Origin: Chloroflexota bacterium | Lineage (GTDB): Bacteria; Chloroflexota; Anaerolineae; SpSt-313 | Length of the DNA: 49,646 bases | Direction: 5' to 3' | Assembly: GCA_029553955.1 (NCBI GenBank) | Contig: JAKPJZ010000239.1 | Location: 1-49,646 of the forward strand | Part shown: positions 32,997-39,649 of the stretch, piece by piece | How the letters are laid out: each line of letters begins with the position of its first letter | Position numbering within the stretch: the first letter of the stretch is position 1 | Position numbers and translations under genes: made by a program | The notes under the pieces: generated by a model | Seen by the model: the letters and a program-made list of their open reading frames with translations, nothing else | The model's database searches: none | Told to the model about the DNA's origin: nothing

Positions 32997-33136
32997 ACAT
33001 CGGTCAAGTATTCCTGCGAAGGCCCCCAGACGGCCGAATCATCGCCCTCCGACGCCCCCGAAGCCGCCTGCGGCGGCTCCCAGGCGCGATTTCCAATCGC
33101 CAGCTCCGTCGAGACGGGCGAAGCGCCGTTATTTGA
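32997..33136. repeat. ACATCGGTCAAGTATT element, copy 1, split by the MITE
   Basis: The first 65 bp match, with about seven differences, the reverse complement of 39142-39078. The terminal sequence ACATCGGTCAAGTATT is at 32997-33012. The expected second terminal repeat is not contiguous; if the 240-bp MITE and one copy of its 8-bp duplication are removed, the joined sequence (TTATTTGAACGGTATT) resembles the missing end at 11 of 16 positions. So this copy probably once ran to about 33392 and was split. Confidence 0.6.
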
Positions 33137-33376
33137 CAGTACTTACGCGGTTGCTCGGAACAGCGCCAGCCACTGCGGGGTTCCCATCCCCCCACCCCCC
33201 TTCCCGCCGCGGCGGGAAGGGGGAGGTCTCGGTATGGGGGTTTGGGCGGGCGCGTAGCGCCCGCCCAAACCCCTTGCCCCGCCAGGGGCCCCATTCCTCC
33301 AGTCTCCCCGCCCCCGCGCCGGGGGCGGGGGTGGGGGGTCCTACCGCGCGCGAGACCGCCGACCGCGTAAGTACTG
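33137..33376. mobile_element. 240-bp MITE with 15-bp terminal repeats and 8-bp target duplication
   Basis: Terminal repeats CAGTACTTACGCGGT (33137-33151) and its exact complement (33362-33376) bound a 240-bp non-coding unit. The 8-bp direct repeat TTATTTGA flanks it at 33129-33136 and 33377-33384, the footprint of transposition. Inside are three further hairpins: arms 33196-33209/33210-33223, 33237-33253/33257-33273 and 33306-33315/33321-33330. It encodes no transposase and so must be moved in trans by an element with matching ends. Confidence 0.93.
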
Positions 33377-33396
33377 TTATTTGAACGGTATTGGAC

Positions 33397-33663
33397 CTAG
33401 GGCCACAACCGCACTCATCCGTAGTGGGCCGCTGTCCGGCTTCACGCTCCGTGCCCTGCACGTAGCACACGACCGGAACGAACCCTTATGGGGGGGAATT
33501 CTCGGCTGGATGGCTGGCCCGTGGCCGCCCGCGGGCGGCCACGGGCCAGCCATCCAGCCGAGAATTCCCCCTTCCGGTCCATGGCCGGGCGCGAGCGTAG
33601 CGGATCAACCGGCAGCCACCCGGATAGCCTGCAATGGACCGCACCAAGCAGTTGTCGCACTAG
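33397..33663. mobile_element. Palindromic element 4 (loopless 80-bp palindrome)
   Basis: Arms 33492-33531 and 33532-33571 (40 bp each) are perfect complements without a loop. The outer ends CTAGGGCCACAACCGC (33397-) and the complement of CTAGTGCGACAACTGC (ending 33663) are degenerate terminal repeats. The flanks match element 3. It begins 20 bp after the MITE, and its right end supplies the stop codon of the GH3 gene. Confidence 0.87.
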
Positions 33664-34913
33664 CCGGCACGCAGCCGGCTCTTGAGCCGCCGGATGCGTT
33701 GGTACGACTCGCCGATGCGGGCCTCGCTGATGGCCCCCGAGCGCACCAACCCGACGATGGCGGCGACGGCCCGCGTGGCGATGGCCTCGTCGTAGGCCAG
33801 GTTGTTCGAAAAGGCGAGGATATCGACCCCCGCCGCAATGGCCCGGCGGATGGCCTCTTCAAAGCCGTACTGCTGGGCGATGGCGCCCATCTGCATGTCG
33901 TCGGAGATGACGACGCCGTCGTAGCCGAGCTCGCCGCGCAGCAGGCCCGTGATGGTGGCCGGCGAGAGGGTGGCCGGGCACTCGGGGTCGAGGTTGGCGT
34001 TGAAGACGTGCGCCGTCATGACCGCATCGGCCGCGCCGGCGGCGATGATGCGGGCGTACGGCTCGAGCTCGACGCGCGACCACGTATGGGTGACGTCGAC
34101 CAGGCCCAGGTGCGAATCGCCCTGCGAGCTGCCGTGGCCGGGAAAGTGCTTGAGCGTGGTCAGCACGCCCTGCTCGTGGTGCGCGGCGATGAACGCGAGC
34201 GCCTGCGCCGCAACGACCTCCGGGTCAGCCGAGAAGGCGCGCTCGTAGCGGGCGATGATGGGGTTTTCGGGGTTCAGGCGCAGGTCCACCACCGGGGCCA
34301 GGTTGAGGTTGATGCCCATGCCCGCCAGCGTCGCGGCCATGGACCCCGCCTGGTCGTGCGTCACCTGGAGGTCGCCCAACCGGCCCAGATGCTCGGCCGG
34401 CATGGTGGCCGGAAAGCCATGCCGCTCGTTGAGGCGGCTGACGTGGCCGCCTTCCTGGTCGACGGCCACCAGTAGGGGCTCCTCTGCGGCCTCATGCAGC
34501 GTGGCCACCAACGCCTGCAATTGCTCGGGCGACTGGACGTTGCGCAGCGGCCGGCCGGAGGGCACGTCATAGTCAAAGAGGACCACGCCGCCCAGGTGCC
34601 GCTCGGCAATGTCGCGCACAATCGTGTCGCTGGGGGTCACCGCCGGGCCGCGGAAACCGACGAGGAGCATCTGGCCGATGCGTGCCTCCAGGCTCGCCGT
34701 GGGCGGCGCGGTGGGCGCGGGCGGCGGCGTGGGGCTCGCCGTGGGCGGCGGCGTCGAGCTCCTCGCAGGTGGCGCAGTGGGTATCTCCTCGTCGTTGGGG
34801 GCGCCACAGCCCGAGAGCGCCGCCAGCGCCGCAAGGCCCTGCGCAGCCGCCCTGAGGAAGGCACGGCGCGAGAGGCGGCGCCTTGCCGCTATCGCCATAT
34901 CCTTGCGGGCCAC
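33660..34913 (-). CDS. GH3 beta-N-acetylhexosaminidase, Tat-type lipoprotein
   Basis: The 417-residue product is a secreted glycoside hydrolase family 3 enzyme (NagZ-like), expected to release N-acetylglucosamine from peptidoglycan or chitin oligomers. Domain marks are VDQEGGHVSRL, the catalytic segment KHFPGHGSSQGDSH and the nucleophile region VVISDDMQMGA. The N-terminus carries the twin-arginine-like SRRAFLRA and a lipobox LSGC (Cys36), then a Pro/Thr-rich linker to about residue 75. A GTG start at 34913 is chosen for the GGGGAGG site five bases upstream. The TAG stop is formed by the terminal CTAG of palindromic element 4, so the last residues may differ from the ancestral end. Confidence 0.88.
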   Translation of the reverse strand: MARKDMAIAARRRLSRRAFLRAAAQGLAALAALSGCGAPNDEEIPTAPPARSSTPPPTASPTPPPAPTAPPTASLEARIGQMLLVGFRGPAVTPSDTIVRDIAERHLGGVVLFDYDVPSGRPLRNVQSPEQLQALVATLHEAAEEPLLVAVDQEGGHVSRLNERHGFPATMPAEHLGRLGDLQVTHDQAGSMAATLAGMGINLNLAPVVDLRLNPENPIIARYERAFSADPEVVAAQALAFIAAHHEQGVLTTLKHFPGHGSSQGDSHLGLVDVTHTWSRVELEPYARIIAAGAADAVMTAHVFNANLDPECPATLSPATITGLLRGELGYDGVVISDDMQMGAIAQQYGFEEAIRRAIAAGVDILAFSNNLAYDEAIATRAVAAIVGLVRSGAISEARIGESYQRIRRLKSRLRAG

Positions 34914-35055
34914 CTGGCCCTCCCCTCTATCGTGAGCAACAACCTCAGGCTCCATGCAGGCCACTCAAGGGCAGTGGCCTCTCGCATCATACTCTCCACG
35001 GCCCGGCTGTCAAACTATGCTATGAGAGTCTGGAGAGCGCAGGTTCATGAGGGGC

Positions 35056-35190
35056 CTACCCGTGCCCCGGCTCAAAACGGGGAGGGGGTTTTGGATGGTG
35101 CCCGGCGCGGCCCGCCTGCGGGCGGGCCGCGCCGGGCACCATCCAAAACCCCCGAAAAGGGTCGGCACCGGGTGAACGCGGAGCATGTAG
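35056..35190. mobile_element. Palindromic element 5 (33-bp arms)
   Basis: Arms 35084-35116 and 35121-35153 are perfect complements with a TGCG loop. The right flank (AAGGGTCGGCACCGGGTGAA) matches the flanks of the elements at 41738 and 43108. Terminal repeats are not recognised, so the limits are approximate. It fills the gap between the GH3 start and the plsY stop; nothing else is seen in 34914-35219. Confidence 0.8.
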
Positions 35191-35219
35191 CCGGGGTTGG
35201 CGGCTCACCACCAGTGGGG

Positions 35220-35837
35220 CTACCCTGTCCAGCGGAAGCGGGGCGGCTCCTCGGCGTAGCCGGTGCGCGCCTGCACTTGGCGCTCGTGGCGGCGGTCGAT
35301 GGCCTTCTTGATGCCGGCGAGGCCGAGGAAGCAGACGATGAACGCCAGATCCTCGGGCCGGCTGCCCTCCAGCAGGGTAAAGAGCGAGAAAGCGGCGCTG
35401 GCGATGCCAAAGGGGACGGAGAAGCCCGCGATCAGCCGGCCCGCCACCAGAAAGACCAGCGCCGCGCCGAACATCGACCAGGGCCACATCTGCAGGAGAA
35501 AGCCAATGGCGGCGGAGAGGCCCTTGCCGCCGCGCCCGCGCAGCCAGATGGGGAAGCCGTGGCCCAGGAACAGCGCCACGGCGGTCAGGTAGAGGACGAT
35601 GCGGCCCGAGGCCCAGCAATAGGCCACCCAGTAGGCCGCCGCGCCTTTGCCCATGTCGAGCAGCAGGACGAGTAATCCTGCACGCGGCCCGACCGCGAAA
35701 CGCACGTTGCGCGCGCCCACGTTCCCATCGCCCTCGAAGCGGATGTCTTTGCGCGCCAGCGCCTTGGCGACCAGGTAGGCGAAAGGAATGGAGCCCAAGA
35801 GATACCCCGCCAGGATGACGACCAGATCCCGCACCAT
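35220..35837 (-). CDS. plsY: Glycerol-3-phosphate acyltransferase PlsY
   Basis: The 205-residue membrane protein transfers acyl groups from acyl phosphate to glycerol-3-phosphate, the first step of phospholipid synthesis. It shows GSIPFAYLV at the start and the active-site loop GHGFPIWLRGRGGKG around residues 92-106. The second motif, normally SGNPGATN, reads DGNVGARN, a divergent form with an Asp for Ser and an Arg for Thr. Five or six hydrophobic segments are present and the length is normal. It may be a second, specialised paralogue. The start at 35837 is preceded by AAGGAGG, and a promoter lies at 35914-35941. Confidence 0.85.
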   Translation of the reverse strand: MVRDLVVILAGYLLGSIPFAYLVAKALARKDIRFEGDGNVGARNVRFAVGPRAGLLVLLLDMGKGAAAYWVAYCWASGRIVLYLTAVALFLGHGFPIWLRGRGGKGLSAAIGFLLQMWPWSMFGAALVFLVAGRLIAGFSVPFGIASAAFSLFTLLEGSRPEDLAFIVCFLGLAGIKKAIDRRHERQVQARTGYAEEPPRFRWTG

Positions 35838-35913
35838 CCTGCGTGCCTCCTTGAGCGGCCGCGCTCACTATCTGCCGGGTTTCTTGGGCTGAGGATGAAC
35901 GCTACATACTTTT

Positions 35914-35941
35914 ATTATACTGCGGATAGTGGGCACGTCAA
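35914..35941 (-). promoter_or_regulatory. Sigma70-type promoter for plsY
   Basis: On the minus strand TTGACG (35941-35936) and TATAAT (35919-35914) are 16 bp apart, about 75 bp upstream of the plsY start. Confidence 0.75.
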
Positions 35942-36058
35942 TGGCGTGGGGCGTTCGGCGGGGGTAGCGGAGAGTGCCATAGCTCCTCTACCCGTCGCAC
36001 TGAAGGCCGGCCGCTGCTGGGGTGTATCCCAGAATCGTCGGCAACTGACGGGGGCCGA

Positions 36059-36124
36059 TCACCACGAAGGACACGAAGGGGGCAAGGGAGGCACCCATAG
36101 CCCTTTGTGGCCTTTGTGGCTCAC
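36059..36124. repeat. CACGAAGGACACGAAGG inverted pair
   Basis: CACCACGAAGGACACGAAGG at about 36060 and its inverted relative CCTTTGTGGCCTTTGTGGCT at about 36103 form a loose inverted repeat. Related tracts (CACCGCAAAGGCGCAAAGAC) occur at about 41866-41899 and 690-722. These simple motifs recur between genes and have no coding content. Confidence 0.7.
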
Positions 36125-36150
36125 GAGCCCCCGGCGGCTCTGGGATAGCA

Positions 36151-36267
36151 ACTGCTCAGCCCGTCATTGCGAGCCGCAGCGAAGCAATCTCCACGTCGGG
36201 CATTGGAGATTGCTTCGCTGCGGCTCGCAATGACGGGCCAGGCGGCGCGCACAGCAGGCTGAGCAGT
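36151..36267. repeat. REPIN-like palindrome, second copy
   Basis: Inner arms 36159-36193 and 36204-36238 are perfect 35-bp complements with the same TCATTGCGAGCCGCAGCGAA core as 31532-31631. An outer ACTGCTCAG / CTGAGCAGT pair (36151-36159, 36259-36267) is interrupted on the right by about 20 nt. Relative to the first copy, one T-A pair of the stem has become C-G on both sides. The rest of 35838-36400 holds only promoters and short repeats. Confidence 0.85.
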
Positions 36268-36324
36268 CACCTGGGATATACCCCTGCTGCTGCTTCTGGG
36301 ACGTGCCCAGAAGGCCAAGAGCGA

Positions 36325-36353
36325 TTGCCAGGAACGTCGACATCACGTACAAT
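36325..36353 (+). promoter_or_regulatory. Promoter for the mgtC-like gene
   Basis: TTGCCA (36325-36330) and TACAAT (36348-36353) are 17 bp apart, 48 bp before the start codon. Confidence 0.7.
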
Positions 36354-36400
36354 ACAGGCTATCCTCGCACACGACACACCGCACCGCCAAGGAGACAGCC

Positions 36401-37039
36401 ATGACCCTCCCCTGGGAAGATATCGTCAAGCTCTTGCTCGCCATCCTGATCGGCGGCCTGATCGGCGCGGAGCGCGAGTACCGCGACAAAGCAGCCGGCT
36501 TTCGCACGATCATCTTCATCTGCCTGAGCGCCACCCTCTTCACGCTCTTCTCGGTCAGGCTGGGCGGTGCCTCAGACCCGGCGCGCATCGCAGCCAACAT
36601 CGTCAGCGGCGTCGGCTTTCTGGGGGCGGGGGCCATCCTGCGCCAGGGCGAGCGCGTGGCCGGCCTGACTACCGCCGCCACCATCTGGCTGGCGGCGGCC
36701 CTGGGCCTGGGCATCGGCGCGGGCTCCTACGTCCTGGCGGGCACGGCGACGGCGCTGGTGCTGCTCGTCCTCGTGGTCTTTCCCAAGTTCGAGACGTGGA
36801 TCGACAACCTCCGCGAGACGCGCTCCTACGAGGTCACAAGCCCGGTCGCCGAGCTGGGGCTGCTGGAGGAACTGGAGCGCCTGATCGCCACCTGTGACCT
36901 GCAGGTCAGGGAGCGCAGGCAGGTCAAGTCGGGCCAAGAGCTGGTCTGCACCTGGCGCGTGAGCGGTGCGCCCGAGGGCCATGCGCAGCTCGCGGGCAAG
37001 CTGCTGGCCCATCCCCAGGTGAAACAATTCAAGGGGTAG
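36401..37039 (+). CDS. MgtC/SapB family membrane protein
   Basis: The 212-residue protein has four to five membrane helices in the first 130 residues with MgtC family marks: LIGGLIGAEREYRDKAAGF, the segment GVGFLGAGAIL and GLTTAATIWLAAALGLGIG. A cytoplasmic C-terminal ACT-like domain of about 80 residues follows. MgtC proteins act in low-magnesium growth and in regulating the F-type ATPase or ion homeostasis; the exact function here is unknown. GGAGAC lies upstream of the ATG. The gene converges with the acyltransferase gene, and their ends overlap by 11 bp. Confidence 0.9.
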   Translation: MTLPWEDIVKLLLAILIGGLIGAEREYRDKAAGFRTIIFICLSATLFTLFSVRLGGASDPARIAANIVSGVGFLGAGAILRQGERVAGLTTAATIWLAAALGLGIGAGSYVLAGTATALVLLVLVVFPKFETWIDNLRETRSYEVTSPVAELGLLEELERLIATCDLQVRERRQVKSGQELVCTWRVSGAPEGHAQLAGKLLAHPQVKQFKG

Positions 37040-38990
37040 ACATCACCGCCGCCGCTACCAGTGCGGCATAGGCCTGGGCGCCCTCCGGCCGCAGGTGGAT
37101 GCCGTCCTCCCAAAAGTAGTCGGGCCGTTCGAGGCTGGCGGCGCGCCAATCGACGAGCACGGCGTTGGGGTAGCGCGCGACGCCTTCAGCGATGATGGCG
37201 TTGTTGGGCCCCTCCCACTCGCGCGGCACCTTGAGGCTCAGAAAGACGACCCGCTGCACGCCTGCGAGCGCCTGCATCATCTCGTCGAACTCGCTACGGG
37301 TGATGCCGCCGTTATTGCCCATATGCACGACCACAACGGGGCTGCTCAGGCCGGCCGCGCGCCGCGCCCGTAGGATGTTGGTAGCGGCAAAGAACTGCCG
37401 GCTGATCGCCGCGTCGATCTCGATGTCGCCCAGCGCACGCTGCAGTGCGCCCACGGCGCCCAGCATCACCGAGTCGCCGATGGCATAGACACGTGCTGGC
37501 CCGGGCGGCGCGGCGTCAGGGGTGGGGCTAGGCGTGGGTGTGGCCGGCTGCGTTGGCCTGGGCGTGGGCTGGTGCGCGCAGCGGCATGGTTCGCAGCAGA
37601 ACAGGTCCTTGTCGAGCACAGCCTCGGGCTGGGGCCCGGGCACTGCGCGGTATTCGCCGGCAGCGGCGGCCTGCAGCGGCGGCGCCGCTGTGTTGGGGAC
37701 GACATGGATGCGCTCGACCGCCAGGTAGGAGGGCACGGGCGGCGGCTGGGCCGCGGCGACAGAGATGCCGACGGTGGCCGAGAAGGCGAGCACGGCAGCA
37801 GCGGCGGCCACCCAGCGCGCGCCCAACCGCCGCCGCTGCGGCCCGACTGCCGAGCGCCAACGCCGCCAGGCCCGCCCCAGGGCGCCGCCGCGGATGGGCA
37901 GCTCGACCAAGCGGTAGGAGAGCTCGGCCAGCACTGCGGTCACGAGCAGGCGCAGCGCCAGGAGCGCCGGCCCGTCGAGTGGCACGTCGAGCCGGGGCCG
38001 CGTCAGCATAACGACCGGCCAGTGCCAGAGGTAGATACTGTACGAACGCAGGCCCACCCAGCGGAGCGGCGCCCAGCCCAGCATGCGCCCGAGGTATCCC
38101 TGCGGCTGGGCCGCGGCGACGATGACGATGGCACTCGCCACGGCCACCAGGGCCAGGCCGCCCTGAAAGAGAAAGGGCTGCCGCTCATCGAGGCGCAGAC
38201 AGGCGCAGCCCAGGCCCAACAGCGCCCCTGCGCCGGCGGCATCGCGCGCCAGGCCCCAGGCGCGCCCCTGCCGGGCGTTGGGCTGTTGCCACGCCAGCGT
38301 CATGGCCAGCGCCGCGCCCACGAGCAGCCCTGCCGCCCGCGTATCGGTGCCATAGTAGATGCGCGAAGGGTCGCCGTGGGGCTGGTAGAGCAGGGCCATG
38401 AGCGCCGCCGAGGCCGCCGCGCCCACCAGGGTGGCGCAGAGCATGCCGCGCCGGCGCAGCAGCCGCAGCCCGCCGGCCAGCAGCAGCGGCCAGAGGATGT
38501 AGAACTGCTCCTCCACCGCCAGCGACCAGAGATGCTGCAGCAGCGAAGGCCGGCCCATGGCCTGGAAGTAGGGCTTGTGGGCGAAGATGAGGTACCAGTT
38601 GGTCACATACCCTGCCGTCGCAGCTGCGTCGCCGCGCAGCCCCACCACTTCCGAGGGGATCAGCGCCACGCCCGCGGCCAGGGTCAGCCCGATGCAGACA
38701 TAGAGCGCCGGCAGGAGGCGCCGCGCCCGCCGCAGCCAAAAGGCGGGGCAATCCAGGCGCCCGGTGGCGCGCCACTCGGCCAGCAGCAGCGCCGTGATCA
38801 GGTAGCCGCTGACGACGAAAAAGACCTCGACGCCCAGAAAGCCGCCCGGGATCCAGGGCAGGCCGCTGTGATAGAGGAGCACGGCAACGACCGCCAGGGC
38901 GCGCAGGCCATCGAGGCCCGGCAGGTACTCGAGCCGCCTGCCGCGCCCATCGCCAGGCCATCCGGCCCGCGCCCGCTCCATGGCTGCCAT
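37029..38990 (-). CDS. OafA-type acyltransferase fused to SGNH domain
   Basis: The 653-residue membrane protein O-acetylates cell-surface polysaccharide or peptidoglycan. The N-terminal acyltransferase-3 domain (about residues 20-385, ten helices) begins YLPGLDGLRALAVVAVLLYH and contains VFFVVSGYLITALLL. A Pro/Thr-rich periplasmic linker (about 470-515) leads to an SGNH esterase-like domain with GDSVMLG, the block HMGNNG and DGIHLRPEG, supplying the Ser, Asn and Asp-x-x-His. The start at 38990 is a choice between ATGs at 38990 and 38981; a TTG at 39047 lies inside a terminal repeat of the neighbouring element. It overlaps the mgtC-like gene end. Confidence 0.88.
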   Translation of the reverse strand: MAAMERARAGWPGDGRGRRLEYLPGLDGLRALAVVAVLLYHSGLPWIPGGFLGVEVFFVVSGYLITALLLAEWRATGRLDCPAFWLRRARRLLPALYVCIGLTLAAGVALIPSEVVGLRGDAAATAGYVTNWYLIFAHKPYFQAMGRPSLLQHLWSLAVEEQFYILWPLLLAGGLRLLRRRGMLCATLVGAAASAALMALLYQPHGDPSRIYYGTDTRAAGLLVGAALAMTLAWQQPNARQGRAWGLARDAAGAGALLGLGCACLRLDERQPFLFQGGLALVAVASAIVIVAAAQPQGYLGRMLGWAPLRWVGLRSYSIYLWHWPVVMLTRPRLDVPLDGPALLALRLLVTAVLAELSYRLVELPIRGGALGRAWRRWRSAVGPQRRRLGARWVAAAAAVLAFSATVGISVAAAQPPPVPSYLAVERIHVVPNTAAPPLQAAAAGEYRAVPGPQPEAVLDKDLFCCEPCRCAHQPTPRPTQPATPTPSPTPDAAPPGPARVYAIGDSVMLGAVGALQRALGDIEIDAAISRQFFAATNILRARRAAGLSSPVVVVHMGNNGGITRSEFDEMMQALAGVQRVVFLSLKVPREWEGPNNAIIAEGVARYPNAVLVDWRAASLERPDYFWEDGIHLRPEGAQAYAALVAAAVMSTP

Positions 38991-39036
38991 CGCCGCCAGC
39001 CTTTGCCGTCCTACGCCCCGCCCGCCATCCGCCAGG

Positions 39037-39142
39037 ACATCGGTCAAGTATTCGTACAGACGACGTAGCCTAGCCCCTTGTGGGCGTCGGTGGGCGACGA
39101 TTCGGCCGTCCGGGAGCCCTCGCAGAAATACTTGACCGATGT
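39037..39142. repeat. ACATCGGTCAAGTATT element, copy 2 (intact, 106 bp)
   Basis: Terminal repeats ACATCGGTCAAGTATT (39037-39052) and its exact complement (39127-39142) bound a 106-bp unit with no coding capacity. The interior adjoining the right end matches copy 1 at 32997. No target duplication is evident. It lies directly upstream of the acyltransferase start. Confidence 0.85.
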
Positions 39143-39273
39143 TCTAGACCTATCCCCAGCGTATCACAGAACCAGGGCGCCGTCATGAGGCGAGGCGCCT
39201 GCACCGGCATCGGCTGAACGGACCAGGTTGTGTTTGCAGACAAGCAGAGAGGCGGGTTTGAAAACACGGCCTC

Positions 39274-39568
39274 AGTACTACAACCGTACTTGCCGCTGCC
39301 ACTGCTGGCCATCCGGGTAGCTGCCGGCTGACACGCTCCGCAGGCTCCCGGCCCTGGCCCGGAAGGGGTCTTTTTGGCGGGTTGGCCAGAGCCGTGGCCG
39401 CCCGCGGGCGCACAGGCACCTGTGCTTGCGGAGGTTGCGCTGCGCCCATGGGGCGGCCACGGCTCTGGCCAACCCGCCAAAAAGACCCCCAAAAGGTCCC
39501 ATTCCGGCTATGCGCGAAGCGCTGTACCCGGATCGCGCGCCTTCCCAGACAAGTACGGTTGCAGTACT
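39274..39568. mobile_element. Palindromic element 6: complete copy, relative of element 1
   Basis: Terminal repeats AGTACTACAACCGTACTTG (39274-39292) and its complement (39550-39568, one difference) bound a 295-bp unit. The hairpin arms 39365-39403 and 39451-39489 are perfect over 39 bp with the same 47-nt loop as element 1. One base pair of the stem differs from element 1 on both strands. It is the best template for the family. No gene is seen elsewhere in 38991-39649. Confidence 0.92.
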
Positions 39569-39649
39569 AGTCGGGGGCCAAGCCGGGCCAGAAACCCGTC
39601 CGAATTAGGGTGGGCGCGCCGCATGTGGCCCGGTAATCTGCCCGTGAAG

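Noticed and set aside
39274..39568. Target-site duplication around palindromic elements 3 and 6
   Set aside because: I compared the flanks on both sides and found no convincing direct repeat, unlike the MITE at 33137.
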